Source: Papaver somniferum (Eukaryota > Streptophyta > Magnoliopsida > Ranunculales > Papaveraceae). Taken from it: 64,000 bases of DNA. The stretch spans positions 238,060,777 to 238,124,776 of the forward strand of contig NC_039364.1 in NCBI RefSeq assembly GCF_003573695.1. Reading direction: 5' to 3'. Positions 42,628-54,701 of this stretch are shown piece by piece. Position 1 is the stretch's first letter, and every line of letters begins with the position of its first letter. Both the position numbers and the translations under genes were made by a program. The notes under the pieces were generated by a model. It was not told the DNA's origin and made no database searches. It was given only the letters and a program-made list of their open reading frames with translations.

Positions 42628-44556
42628 AACCTACCCTTTGAGATCACGTGTGATGCTTCAGATTATGCTATTGGTGTTGTGCTAGGTCAGTGAGAAAACA
42701 AATTACTTCATGTGATTTACTATGCTAGCAAAACTCTGAATGATGCCTAGTTAAACTATACCACTACCGAGAAGGAACTGTTAGCCATTGTGTTTCCCTT
42801 AGACAAGTTTAGACCCTATCTCTTAGGTTTTAAGATCGTCATATATACTGATCATGCCGCTTTGAAATATCTTCTATCTAAGAAGGATACAAAACCTAGA
42901 TTGATTAGGTGGATCCTTTTGTTGCAAGAGTTTTTTCCAGACATTAGAGACAAAAAGGGTGCCGAAAATGTTGTAGCAGACCACTTGTCTAGGCTAGTTG
43001 TTAATTCCCCTGATGATTCCCTTCCTATAAGGGATAACTTTCCTGATGAACAATTGTTCTTTGTTACCCAACTACCTTGGTACGCGAATATAGTGAACTA
43101 TCTTGTTACTGGTCGAATGACCCAACATTGGGGTAAACAAGATCGTTCTAGGTTTTTAGCCGAGGTTAAGCACTTCTTTTGGGATGATCCTTATTTGTTT
43201 AAGTATTGTCTAGACCAGATTATTAGGAGATGTATACCTGAGAGTGACCAGTCCAGTATTATTTCCTTTTGTCATGATCATGCTTGTGGGGGTCACTTTA
43301 GTGCTAAGAAGACTGCTGCTAAGATATTGCAGTGTGGATTCTATTGGCCTTCATTGTTTAAAGACTCCCACAGTTACTGTGTGACTTGTGAACGTTGCCA
43401 GAAATTAGGAACCATATCCCGTAGGAACATGATGCCCTTGAACCCTATTTTAGTTGTTGAGGTCTTTGATGTGTGGGGTATTGAATTTATGGGTCTGTTT
43501 TCTAATTCTTTTGGTAACTTATACATCCTTGTCGCTGTAGACTATGTCTCTAAGTGGATTGAGGCGGTTGCATGTAAAACCAATGACCATAGGGTTGTGA
43601 TTGAGTTCTTGAAAGATAATATATTTACACGTTTTGGTACACCGCGTGCTATAATTAGTGATGGAGGGTCGCACTTTTGTAATGGGCCTTTTAGGCTTCT
43701 GATGAAGAAATATGGTATTACACATAAGGTATCTACCCCGTATCATCCTCAGAATAGTGGCCAGGTTGAGGTTTCCAATAGGGAGATAAAACGTATATTA
43801 GAGAAAACAGTTAATCCTAATCGGAAAGACTGGTCATCTAGGCTTACTGATGCCTTATGGGCTTACCGTACCGTGTTTAAGACCCCCATTGGAATGTCGC
43901 CTTATCGGCTTGTGTATGGCAAGGCATGTCATTTACCTGTTGAGTTAGAACATAGAGCTTATTGGGCTGTTAAGCAGCTAAATTTTTCACTTGACAAGGC
44001 AGGAGCCCATAGGAAACTCCAGCTCAATGAGTTGGACGAGATTCGTATAGATGCTTACAATAGTGCGAAGGAGTATAAGAACAAAATGAAATTTGTGCAT
44101 GATAGAAATATTTTACGGAAGTCATTTTCTCCAGGTCAAAAAGTTCTTCTGTATGATACCCGCTTGCATCTTTTCCCTGGGAAATTACGTTCTCGGTGGA
44201 CGGGTCCTTTTATTGTTCGCACTGTCTTTCCTCATGGAGTTGTTGAAATTAAGACATCGGATGGTAGTAGTTCTTCGAAGGTTAACGATCAGAGATTGAA
44301 ACCCTTTTTAGAGCCCTTTCCTACAGGTGACGTTGAGGAGGTCCCTCTGGGGGACCCTGTTTACCCTTGGTTGACCATCGAGGCGATTGTATGTTGTATA
44401 TTAGATTTTGATTTATCTCTTCACCCAGGTACTATCTTTCCGACTTCTCTCTTTACTGATTCCTCGTGTTACTTTACTTTTTGGTATTGCTATTTCATTA
44501 GAAACATTGAGGACAATGTTAGATTTAAGTTTGGGTGTGGGGAAGAAACTTTTTAG
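42628..44556 (+). pseudogene. Athila RNase H and integrase
   Basis: It continues the RT frame. RNase H begins FEITCDASDYAIGVVLGQ and is cut by TGA 42691-42693 and TAG 42748-42750, then goes on with [12 protein letters not shown] and [11 protein letters not shown]. The integrase zinc region has [16 protein letters not shown] and CVTCERCQK. The core has DVWGIEFMG, where the expected first catalytic Asp is Glu (codon GAA 43483-43485). The second Asp (ISDGGSHF) and the Glu ([12 protein letters not shown]) are kept. The C-terminal region includes [16 protein letters not shown], a typical gypsy integrase tail. After 42790 the frame is open to 44556. Integration of cDNA is the family role, and the Asp-to-Glu change and nonsense codons argue against activity. 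Confidence 0.92.
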
Positions 44557-45474
44557 CTTTTAGTTGCAATAAATAAACTTCAGATCCTAGAAATTTATGC
44601 TTATTAAGGTTGGCACTAACCAATCTAAGTGGATGGGAACATGTTGGTTGTAGGAGTTGAAGAACCAATCTGATTAGATGGAAACATCTAAAGAGTCTAT
44701 TCATAAAAGCATAGAGCTCAGGTGTTGGAATTAAAAAAAAACATGGTAGTTTCGCCATATCTCGTTGAATCTTAATCCTTCTGTTTTATTTTTTAAGTGA
44801 TTTGGTGGGGCACACGATTCAAGTTGTTACCTTTGCTAGGGTGAAATAGGGTGATTGAGATACCAAAAAAAGAACAAATAAGAGAATCAAGACCAGACCA
44901 TCAGACCAACTGGAATAAATTCAATAAAGTCGACTACTGGTTCCCTTGTATATGCCAGTTGTGTTGACCTAGAGTTAGGTTTATCGACCACTGGTCCCCT
45001 TGTATATGCCATTTGTGTTGATATTAGTCAGACCGATATCTCAGTCCATTAGGATAGGTTCATCTTGGCAGAGGCCTTCAGACTGATATGGGAAACACCG
45101 TTCACTTTAAATCATCGATTTTTTCTCTTTATCCATCTTCTTAATCTTTCCATGTGATTGGTTGACTCTGGTTTATGATGTCCAAAAACTATCTGAGTAG
45201 AGCTCTGTCACTTTATATGAATTTTAGTATGCTTGAGTGCAAACTCGTGTACAAAAATTAGAATTCCGCATCAGGGTACTTCCTCTTGTAGTCAGTGATT
45301 GTATGCCAACCAAGGAGATTCTTTAGTGCGTTCCAAGGTTCTGTGTAGATATCTAGGGTATGGAGTAATGGTTTTGTGGGTACACCTCTGGTAAACCCTC
45401 CCGAGATTAACTTGGTTTTATTTTCTTATTATTAGTTTTTCTCGAGGACTAGCAAATAATAAGTTTGGGGTATT
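44557..45474 (+). other. Athila 3' untranslated region and polypurine tract
   Basis: It follows the conserved CATTGAGGACAATG at 44505-44518. It contains a duplicated segment with CCCTTGTATATGCCA (about 44942 and 44998). The sequence CGAGGACTAGCAAATAATAAGTTTGGGG lies just before the 3' LTR, and its last bases are the likely polypurine tract. No conserved frame was seen. Confidence 0.65.
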
Positions 45475-47006
45475 TGATAGATGCATTTATGTGTCTAATT
45501 TGTCCTCAATGTTTCGTATTGTTAGTACTTGTTTTCGTCCTTATTATGGTATTTTGTGTGTTTGTAGGTATTTTTTGGAAATAAATATTGATGGAAAATT
45601 CGGCTCAAAAAGTTGTTAAAGGCACCCCGGAGGACATATGTTATTCGGACTCCAACAACGGATAAGGGACGACCACCGGATAGGGGGCAACCCTTCTTCT
45701 TCATTTCAAATTCATTTTTTTGGCGGGAAGAAGAGTTCACTCCTGGTAGTTTCTCGATCAGATTTTGGATGGGTTAGAGGTATTTAAATTGCTGAAACTT
45801 CATGGGTGGACGTGATATAGCCTAAAAGGCTTGGTATGGGCCTTTGGTTCGATCCATTTTGGCTGGATATTCCGCGAGAAGAAAACAGAGAAGCACGAGT
45901 TTTGCAGGAAAATATCACGGGATTACGCAAGATTTAGATGTGTAATGCTTGTGCTTGGATTGTGCCAAACTGGAGCAGAAACGTGTAGAAAACAAATAAG
46001 GATAGTTTACAGTAACAGACGCGTGAAGAAGAAGAAAAAGGAAATAAAAATATCTCCGAGGATGGCAGAGTTAAGGAGAATTATTGCTTGTTATTACAAG
46101 ATATTTTCATCCCTGTTGTGTGTAAATAGCGTCTTGGGGTAGCATAGAAGAGCATGGAGAGTTTGGGAGAGGAATAGAGCACCACAGAGTCGAAAAATCA
46201 AGCTGCAGAAACTCCATTTCTTCTGCTGCAAAGCTGAAGAACACGAAGAACAGACTTACCAGGACAGTCGTTTTCCAACAGTGACAACGACACTTAGCCG
46301 TGGGTCGTATTGCTACAATGACAGAGACACAAGGACGACAGACTTATTTGCTACAACGTTTGCGACACAGAGCCGTGGGTCTTAGAGCAACAGTAACAGT
46401 CACATCCTCTGTATTGTTTTTTTTTTGTTTGTAACAAATATAATTGTTACAAACCCGATTTTTATTATAATTCTCCCATTTTCATCATTTGTAAACACCC
46501 TTTGAGCAATAATAATGTTTTTTGAGCGTGTTTCCAACATGATGAGCGGCTAATTCTCCCACAACCAAGGAAATGAAGAAGTTATTTACGAATGAATAAT
46601 TGGTAACTATTTTATTTTCTCTAATATTTAATTATAATTCACTCAATCACTGTTGTTGCGGAGTTTTAAATTGTTTGTGTAATTTTCCTAATCAGTTGTG
46701 ATTCAATTAGATAGGTTATGCTTTGTTTAGATAATTTATGCTTAAGGGATACAATTGATGTTTGAGAATTTGCTTGATTATTAGTGAGTTAAGATATAAA
46801 GGACTTAAAAGATAATTAGAGTTTTGGATTATTTACCATCATTAATTCATGTGTAATAGTGGAATCAGTGTCTTGGTTATTTTCTCATATCTTGAGGTCA
46901 ATTTTGTAATAAGTTTTCTTTATTTTTAAGTTTTATAAGTCTAAAAATCCATTGCTTTCACAAGCCTCAACGAACCTTTTTACTACAACTAAATTGAAAA
47001 ACACCA
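45475..47006 (+). repeat. 3' LTR of Athila
   Basis: Pair of 36267-37794. It starts TGATAGATGC and ends AAACACCA. The TATAAATA of the 5' LTR reads GTAAATA here (about 46125). Confidence 0.9.
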
Positions 47007-47641
47007 TATGCTATTCTCTGCGGAAAGTCCCATGACTTGACCCACTCATTCGAGACATCAAACATGTCACAAACTGGGGGATACTTACCGGGGTATTGGT
47101 ATGGCGGTTTACGGCGTGCGACGTGCAATGCACCCATTATGAGAACGTGTCAGGAAAGGATGGACGGTTGACAATGATGTGAGTAGTGGACGGAGATGTG
47201 ACCACGTGATGATCACCACTTCTTACACGGCCCCACTACTCCACCACTTAAAACTTCCTCCACTTCCTACGAGATGAGGGTTGCGCTCAAATGACTTGTA
47301 TAAATAGGTTTTCAACCTATTTCAACAAAGGGGGGACACAATTGTTATCAACACAAGTAGCCAGAAACCACTTTCTAATACACAAGTTATAAACAGCCAC
47401 ACCTTCAACACTCTGATCTCAAACACCTTCTCCGCTTCCCTCCCTAAGATCAACCCTTCACCTTGTGACCGAATTGAATCTGGAACGGCCATTTCTTGGT
47501 TTAGGCCAGATTCTTACAGATTGATCTCTCGAACCTAAAAGCATTCCCGTGCACTGCATTTTTTTAGGGTTTGAATTCGTTTGTCATCAACACACCCCAA
47601 ATTACCAAAAATAGCAGAATCAGTTTTTACCCCAAAACAGG
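47007..47641 (+). other. Possible right half of an older gypsy LTR
   Basis: Contains TTGACCCACTCATTCGAGAC, CAAACTGGGGGATACTTACC and a TATAAATAGG box near 47300. T-rich sequence and CTGCATTTTTTTAGGG follow. This looks like the promoter half of a gypsy LTR. No second copy lies in the window. Confidence 0.35.
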
Positions 47642-48045
47642 TTCATAGATTATATGACATTATACTGAATTTGAAGTTCGAATCGACATCGAGCTTCATA
47701 TTTATCGATTTTGATGATGTAACATGCTAAGTTTGAAGTCACAACCCTCTCATAGCTTCTTGGTTCATAGTTTGTATGCCGTTACACCACATTTGAAGTT
47801 CGAATCGACATTGAGCTTCATGCTTATCGATTTCAATGATGTATCCTGATAAGTTTTAAGTCAGAACCCATCCGAAGCTTCTTAGTTCATAGTTTGTATG
47901 TTGTTATACCATATTTTAATTTCGAATAGACATTGAGCTTTATATTTATCGATTTCGATGATGTATCCTTCTAAGTTTGAATTCATAACCCACTCGAAGA
48001 TTCTTGGTTTATATTTTGTACGTCGTTATACGACATTTGAATTTC
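47642..48045. repeat. Tandem array of 122-bp units (about 3.3 copies)
   Basis: The anchor TTCATAG(T/A)TT(G/A)TATG starts at 47642, 47764 and 47886, with a fourth partial copy near 48008. The period is 122. Each unit contains GAAGTTCGAATCGACAT, ATTTATCGATTT(T/C)GATGATGTA and AAGTTTGAAGTC. No conserved frame was seen. Confidence 0.88.
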
Positions 48046-48466
48046 ATGCATGACCTGTATGACTAGTCAAAATTGCCTCAAGACCTACGTGACTAGTCGA
48101 AATTTAAACCGGAAGCACAAAGAGAAAGCACAAAGAAAACACACATTTTTATTTTTTCTGCTTCATTCCCATATATTTTTGGAATTTGTTTTATAACTGA
48201 AGGTCGATAATAATATCTTAAATATATTGATATATTTTTTGGATTTTTTTCATATCGAAAGTTGATAATAAAATCGAATACACGAGTTTGAAGTAACACA
48301 AAGAGAAACACACAAACTTCTCAATCCGTATGAGCATCCTAAAGTGAATCTACACCGTCCCTTAATTTTTGCAATCCGTATGAGCATCCTAAAGAAAATC
48401 TACACCGTTCAAATTCTTTTACATAAATCAATTTTTTTTTCTTCACACTTCCCTTCACTCATTTTC
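48046..48466. other. Non-coding flank with a short direct repeat
   Basis: CAATCCGTATGAGCATCC with following bases occurs twice (about 48320 and 48370). The sequence at 48420-48466 continues after the SIRE insertion at 57111, so it is the original left flank of that locus. Confidence 0.55.
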
Positions 48467-48471
48467 CATCT

Positions 48472-50838
48472 TGAAAATGCGGGGGTCTAACAACACCACC
48501 CAATATTTCGCTTAACAATCTGTATGGACTAACTCCGAAATACTTTGCTAGAGAATCAACTAGATAGTGAGACTCAATCTAGATTAATGTATCTCAAGGA
48601 GTCAATATCTCTCACTTGTTTTGATTTACTCAAGCTAAAACAATAGCGAGTCTTTAATCAAACACAAGGAATAACTTGGACGGTACCAAAGACCAATATC
48701 CAAGGATCAATCAATATCAATCAACAACCAAAGGTTTGGATTTCCAATTGATGATCTTAACGCACAACCTATATTATTTCAATTATATAAAATATAATGC
48801 GGAAAACAATAACACAGACACCAGAAGTTTTGTTAACGAGGAAATCGCAAATGCAGAGAAACCCCGGGACCTAGTCCAGATTGAATACAAACTGTATTAA
48901 GCCGCTACAAACACTAGCCTACTACAAGCTAACTTCAGACTGGACTATAGTTGTACCCCAATCAGTATCCCACCGATCCAAGTTACAGTTGTACTCCTAC
49001 GCCTTTGATCCCAGCAGGACACTGCGCACTTGATTCCCTTAGCTGATCTCACCCACAACTAAGAGCTGCTGCAACCCAAAATCGCAGACCTGATAATAAA
49101 TAAATCTGTCTCACACCGAAAAGTCTATCAAAGGATAAATCTGTCTCCCACAGAAAAACCCTAGGTTTTGTTCCGTCTTAAGATATAAAATCAAGGTGAA
49201 CATGAACCAATTGATAATCCGGTCTTATATTCCCGAAGAACATCCTAGATTAATCAATCACCTCTCAACAATCCTTCTTGACTACACAAGCGGTTTGTCG
49301 AGGAATCACAAACAGTGAGACGAAGATGTTTGTGACTTCTTTATCTTGCCTATCAGAGAACTATCACGATCTCAAGCCAAACAAAGATTGTACTCGTACG
49401 ATAGAAGTAGTATCGGTCTGACTTCACAATCCCAATGAAGTCTTTAAGTCGTTAACCTTATTTTAGAGAAGAAAACCAAAGGTTAAAGGAGAATCGACTC
49501 TAGCGAGCGCACTAGTATCACACAGACGTGTGGGGATTAGTTTTGCACAATGCTAGATGTCTCCTTTATATAGCCTTCAAATCAGGGTTTTTCCTTAGTT
49601 ACAAAGCAATCCATATTCACCGTTAGATGAAAACCTGATTTAGATTCAAGCTAATATTTCTCAACCGTTAGATCGAAAACTTAGCTTGTCACACACACTT
49701 GGGTAGATGTTTACTGGGTTTGTGAAAACCATGCCCAAACGTGTACGTGTATGTTGGTTCAACCTAGTAATTAACCCAAAAGGTTAACCATATGAGCAAT
49801 TCATATTAACCTAGTTCTTCTTCACCATAAATAGTTCAATTGACTCAAATGAACTAGTTAGAGTGTTGTCCAATTGCTATGAGATCTTATGTAACTACAC
49901 AAGACACAATTGAAACAAAGATGATTCGATTCGATGAATCGTCTCATGAACTTTATAGCCACGGTTCGCATAAAGCATTCCTTAGTAATTTAAGTTTCAT
50001 GTTCAGAGAACATCTTTAGATCATAACCACTTAAGCTCACAAACAAGTTCGCGAACTTAAGGTAACCGGAAGAGTCTTCCAAACTCAGCAGAAAATCTCG
50101 GCAAAGAGACTTCCGCCAGTTCGCGGACTAAACACACAAACGAGTTTTTTTGGAAAATCCCAGCAGAAATTCTCGGCAAGAGAACTTCCGTTAGTTCGAG
50201 GACTGAGTTCGCAAACTGAGTTCGCGGACTTGGCAAAGCCAATTCCTCCGGTTTCTCTCAATCAACAAAGTTCGAAAACTTCGGATTAAGGAGTACATGG
50301 TTATGTAATCTAAACTCTCATTCCAATCATTGATACATTCTTAGAGGACGTTATATAGCCGTTATTCACATACCGTTTCACGTCAGAGCAATTCTCAAAG
50401 TAATTGAAACTTTTCATGACTTTCGTCACTAGGTGAAGATAAACTTGATCAAAGAAACGCTTTACCAACACACGATTTCGAGAAAAAGATAAGTAGTGAA
50501 TACTCATCTCGAAATGTCAAATGTGTGATCCAGTCTATATAGCATACGACTTTTTGTCTCATAAGAAGTAGGAGATAGAATAGATAGACTTTTGAGTGAT
50601 AGATAAGTTCAAGTCTCCACATACCTTTTTGTTGATGAAGTTCCACGGTTCCTTGAGTAGATCTTCGTCGTTATGATGAATCGCCATGAAGTCCTTGAGC
50701 TCAACTACACTTTTCTATCCTAGTCCGAGACTTAGCTATAATAGACTAGAAATCAAGACTCATAGTTTTGATCACTAACATTGACAAACATGCTTGATAT
50801 AGCAACGCATGCGAGGTCGACCGAGCTATGCTCTAACA
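48472..50838 (-). repeat. 3' LTR of the SIRE-type element
   Basis: On minus it starts TGTTAGAGCATAGCTCGGTC (50838) and ends ..CCCCCGCATTTTCA (48472). A TATATAA box lies on minus at 49566-49572. U3 carries GTTCGCGGACT-like palindromes at about 50045-50230. Confidence 0.9.
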
Positions 50839-50858
50839 ATCTCCCCCTTTGTCAATTT
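50839..50858 (-). other. Polypurine tract of the SIRE-type element
   Basis: On minus, TTGACAAAGGGGGAGAT directly precedes the 3' LTR. A near copy lies about 400 bases upstream in element orientation (51241-51265). Confidence 0.8.
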
Positions 50859-52629
50859 TAGTGACAAAACTATTAATACATATGGAATACAAAAAAGATA
50901 AACTTTAGTGGCTCCTATTCCATAGTCTAATCTTCAACGTTCCTTGAAATCTTCGTCCTTCCAAGTACTCCAATGATCCCAAAGGTTGTAAGTTTAGCAC
51001 CACCGTTGTTGAAGATCCGTAGCTATAACAATGAGAGAAATCGAGATTCTCGATCATTATTATACAGTGTCATAGTATCATTATGTAACATCAAAGTCCA
51101 ATTGCATCACGACTTTAACAACAATACTATGGTGATATGTATCACTCCCCTTAGTCAATACTCCATCTCGATCATGGAAACCACTCCCCTTACACAATGA
51201 TCCGAAAACCATATGTATTTGTAGTGTGAACTACATTATTTCTCCCCCTTTTTGTCAATAAAATTGGCAAAGGTAAAAAACGGGATCATAATGAAATTTC
51301 CACAAGAGACATTTCATAGACTAAAAGAAAAATACATACCAACTTAATTTAGATGCAATCATAAAGCCGAAGCTAAATGCATTCATCAAGGAGTTTTAAG
51401 ATACAAGATAACCCCTATAAAATTCCACAGCCGCACACCCCGCAAGATATTACCATTAAGCACAAGTTCAAAAGAACTCTCCCCCATTTGATGTCATTCC
51501 CGAAAGAACAACAAGAGCGACCTTAATTTCGAAAGAAAAGATTTTTTAATTGGACACCAAAAACCATGGAAATGATTTTCTATATCCAAAACTCAATCAA
51601 TTAATCACAAGTAAACCCATGATTAATTTAATCGGAATACGCAACTAAATCAAACCACAAAAGTGATCAATTTAATTGATTGTGCTCAACATAAGAAAAC
51701 TCACGGAGCTACGACTAAGATAACACACGGAGATGACTACCTTAATCGTTCAAATACTCAACATAAGGAAAACCTTACGGAATATACGACACATACATGA
51801 TTAGTATAGCCGTTCATATACTCAACACAAGAACTTGTGGAATATATGAAAAACTCAACTAGATTAATTACAAGAGAACCTATAATTAATCTAATTGGAA
51901 TACACAACCAAACTAATCACCGAAGCAATCAATTTAATTGTCAAAAGATTTTGCTCGACAAAAGAAGACTTTCGGAGCAAATAACTAAATAACCAATCAA
52001 GATGATTAATTTAGTTCAAGAATGCTCAACATATAGCATCTCATGGAACAACCAACAAGGCCAATATTAATCGACATAGTTGTAAGGTGCTCAACATAAG
52101 ATACACAATGGAGCCTTCACGGTAAAACATAACAAAATGGATCAATGAAGATCAATACCGTGGATAACATACAAGGATCTATTCTATTTTCCATCACTAT
52201 TTGCATAACGACATAATAGACTTTATCCTTGTCAAACAAAAGATTTCATCCTATTTTCCATCAAATAAATGACTGCATAGGCATAACTTTTGTAATTGTC
52301 AAAAGTCCATTCGTCCTTTCATCAATACGAATATCAATTTATGAACGACTTTACTTTTGACACAATATGGGACCTTCAAGTTCACGGACGCAAACAATAC
52401 ATATCCCATAAAAATAGTGCAATACTTCAAAACAGATTAATACTGCAATAATATCATCCTCCAAATATTTTTAGAATTTAAAACCAATAAACCTAAAAAA
52501 TAAACATAAGAAGATGAAAACAAAAATACCTATGTGTAGTCACAATCTTCGCTATTCAAAACGCTAGTTATTCTTCCAACTAATCCAAAAAGAAGACTTA
52601 CTAGGTATTTGTACCTCTTAACAATCATT

Positions 52630-52959
52630 TCACTCACCTTGAATAATCTTCTCGTATTCTCTATATTCTTCAAGCTCATCTTCGATTAGGTCAATCATGG
52701 ATTCAAGACTATCCATTTTCTCCTCAAGTCTTTTGGAAGAAACTTCAAGTTCATTTTTCAGAGCACTAACTTGTTCCAAGACGAGATTCATGGTTAAAGA
52801 GAGCTTATAAAACTGAGAGACAGTAGGGTTCTCATCAGAAGAAGAGACATGTTTGTCGTAGCACGTCTCATTGTCAGAAGAATCGAAACGAATCCTTTTT
52901 GAAGGAAAAAGAACTGTCCATACATCACTTTCTTTACTTGAAAGACTATAGGAGGACAT
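52630..52959 (-). CDS. Small acidic coiled-coil frame inside the SIRE-type element
   Basis: An open frame of 109 codons from ATG 52957-52959 (MSSYSLSSKESDVW) to a stop near the gag-distal part of the internal region; the frame is also open upstream to 53115. The first half is Ser/Asp-rich. The second half (LEQVSALKNELEVSSKR, MDSLESMIDLIEDELEE) has regular hydrophobic spacing and should form a coiled coil. It does not match RT, integrase or Gag. It could be an additional element ORF, or the remnant of a longer Gag- or Env-like protein with a coiled coil. I do not recognise its function. Confidence 0.4.
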   Translation of the reverse strand: MSSYSLSSKESDVWTVLFPSKRIRFDSSDNETCYDKHVSSSDENPTVSQFYKLSLTMNLVLEQVSALKNELEVSSKRLEEKMDSLESMIDLIEDELEEYREYEKIIQGE

Positions 52960-53748
52960 GATAGAGAAGATGAAATGAGAGTGCTGAAGAGGTAGAGCTT
53001 TTAAAAGAAATACAGGTGTAGAATTCCCAGAAATACCCTTTTTACCAAACCCTAACAGAAATTGGTTATCCAAAAAGCTGAAGTCGTTCACGAACAAGAC
53101 CTGGTAAAAGCACAAACAGAAAATAACAAGATTATATTACAGTCCTCTTGTATATCATGATTCTTGTATAAGAGGAAGAAAATACAAGAATCATTTTTCA
53201 ACAAGATTACTGAGCATAAGGCCTCCAATCCAAGGTTGGACTGGGATAATCTTTGCAAAGAGAGAAACCACCCATTCCACTAGGTTTCTGCTTATCTATT
53301 TGAAAAAGAGAGTTATGAAGAAATTTCCTATCCATTGTAATCACAACTTTAAAAAACTTGACTGTAGATCTTTGCAAATCCTGCACCAATTTTGAAAACA
53401 CCTTTTGATGAAAGGTAGACTTCCTTTTATTTTCTGCATATAATGGTTAGTCGGGCAGGACTATTTTTGATTTATCGTGCTAAGATGATCCTGAGATGAA
53501 CTCAAATAAACAGAGAGATTTGGTATAGCCTTCTCCGAGAACCTTCTGGAGTTCAACACAAAATCAGGAGAGGTTTGCTGACCCCACTCATGAGACACAG
53601 ACGGACATGTCATGAAGGAATTATGAGAATGATTTTCAGCAAAAAGACTGTGAGAGCAATCATAGATTTTCTCAGGACAATAATCAAGAGTATTCATCCA
53701 TGCTTTAGTTATCTCTCTTACCTCCGTTTCTGGATCTTTCGAAGTGAC

Positions 53749-54635
53749 CTAAACACTTTTATAGCACGTGAGACCAGTTTCATTTGTACGTCTTTTCTGG
53801 ATATTCTTATCCTTCACATTGACTAACAGAGTTTCTTTTTGAGACTTTCTTTTACTACGTCTGAGTATTTTCTTAAGTTTCTGTATAAACAGAGACGTAT
53901 AAATAAAACAATTCTCACTTTTCTTGTTCGTCAATTTAGGACGACAGGTCTTACAATCAGGAGAAGTGACGTGATTGCTAGACAATAGATGGTCACCTCT
54001 TGACATGTATTCGCGATCGAAAATTCTAAGTTTTCCGACAAGTGTGTTTCGCGAAAGAGTATTAAGGTTATTTCCCTCAACGATGGCATGTTTTTTGGAC
54101 TCGTATCTGGATGGCAGCGATCGGAGGATTTTCATCATAATTTCCTTTTCAGGAATGGTCTTACCCAATGCACATGATGCATTAACAATTTCAGACAGTT
54201 TGTGATACAAATTGTCAAACGATTCTTCTTCTGCCAATAAAAGTCTTTTCATTCGGAATTAAGGTTTTGAAGCTTAGCTTCCTTTTCACTGGGGTTGCCT
54301 TCAAATACGCTTTCCAAAGTATCCCAAGCTTCTTTAGATGTCGTGCACAAGGCAACATGATGTCGAAGATTTGGGGTAATAGCATGCAGAATGGCGTTTA
54401 GCCCGTCGGAGTTTTTCCTTGCAGCAATTAACTCGGCATCATTATACATAAGAAATTCTTTAGGTACAAATGCATCTCTTTCAAAAACAATGGGAGTTTC
54501 ATAGCCATTCACAACATAGATCCATGATTGGAAGTCACGCGACTGAAGAAATGTGCGCCTAACAACTTTCCACCATATATAGTTTGATCCATCGAAGACT
54601 GGTGGTACGTTTACAGAGATAGCACTTCTGTCCAT
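53749..54635 (-). pseudogene. SIRE-type gag, split by one frameshift
   Basis: It starts MDRSAISVNVPPVFDGSN at 54635, about 50 bases after the PBS, the normal Gag start. NYIWWKVVRRTFL and TTSKEAWDTLESVFEG are typical of the copia DUF4219/UBN2 Gag. The frame ends at TGA 54249-54251. The continuation (AEEESFDNLYHKLSEIVN, KILRSLPSRYESKKHAI) starts in the next frame at an overlapping ATG (54250-54252). This is best read as a one-base shift. The C-terminal part is Lys/Arg-rich and has a few cysteines but no CCHC knuckle, so the end is degenerate. Gag would build the particle. Confidence 0.88.
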
Positions 54636-54684
54636 AGAGTCAGATCGCTACAAACACGGACTTGTTAGGTCTTAAACGTGTTTT

Positions 54685-54701
54685 CCTGCTCTGATACCAA
54701 T
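54685..54701 (-). other. Primer binding site of the SIRE-type element
   Basis: On minus, TTGGTATCAGAGCAGG next to the right LTR is an intact initiator Met tRNA type PBS. Confidence 0.85.

Larger units (their letters stand above)
36267..47006 (+). mobile_element. Athila-type Ty3/gypsy retrotransposon, full structure, coding region broken
   Basis: Two LTRs of about 1.53 kb (36267-37794 and 45475-47006) are very similar. A PBS with GGCGCCGCCGACGCGGG, a leader of about 1 kb, gag, protease, RT, RNase H, integrase, a 3' untranslated region and a purine tract lie in order. The RT (SDSKWVIPVQVVPKKSG, FMDDFSVFGSSFD) and Gag (TTLKDYMFPTRT, FEIKPSILQM) are characteristic of the Athila group. Several frameshifts in gag, three nonsense codons in RNase H and an altered integrase active site make it defective. 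No clean 5-bp target duplication is seen (GCTCT on the left, TATGC on the right). Confidence 0.93.

Noticed and set aside
36262..47011. Target-site duplication of the Athila element
   Set aside because: The 5-mers next to the LTRs (GCTCT and TATGC) do not match. Shifting one border by a few bases gives only a partial match.
54249..54252. ATGA overlap in the SIRE-type gag as a programmed reinitiation site
   Set aside because: Homology continues directly across it in the next frame, so a one-base indel is the simpler explanation.
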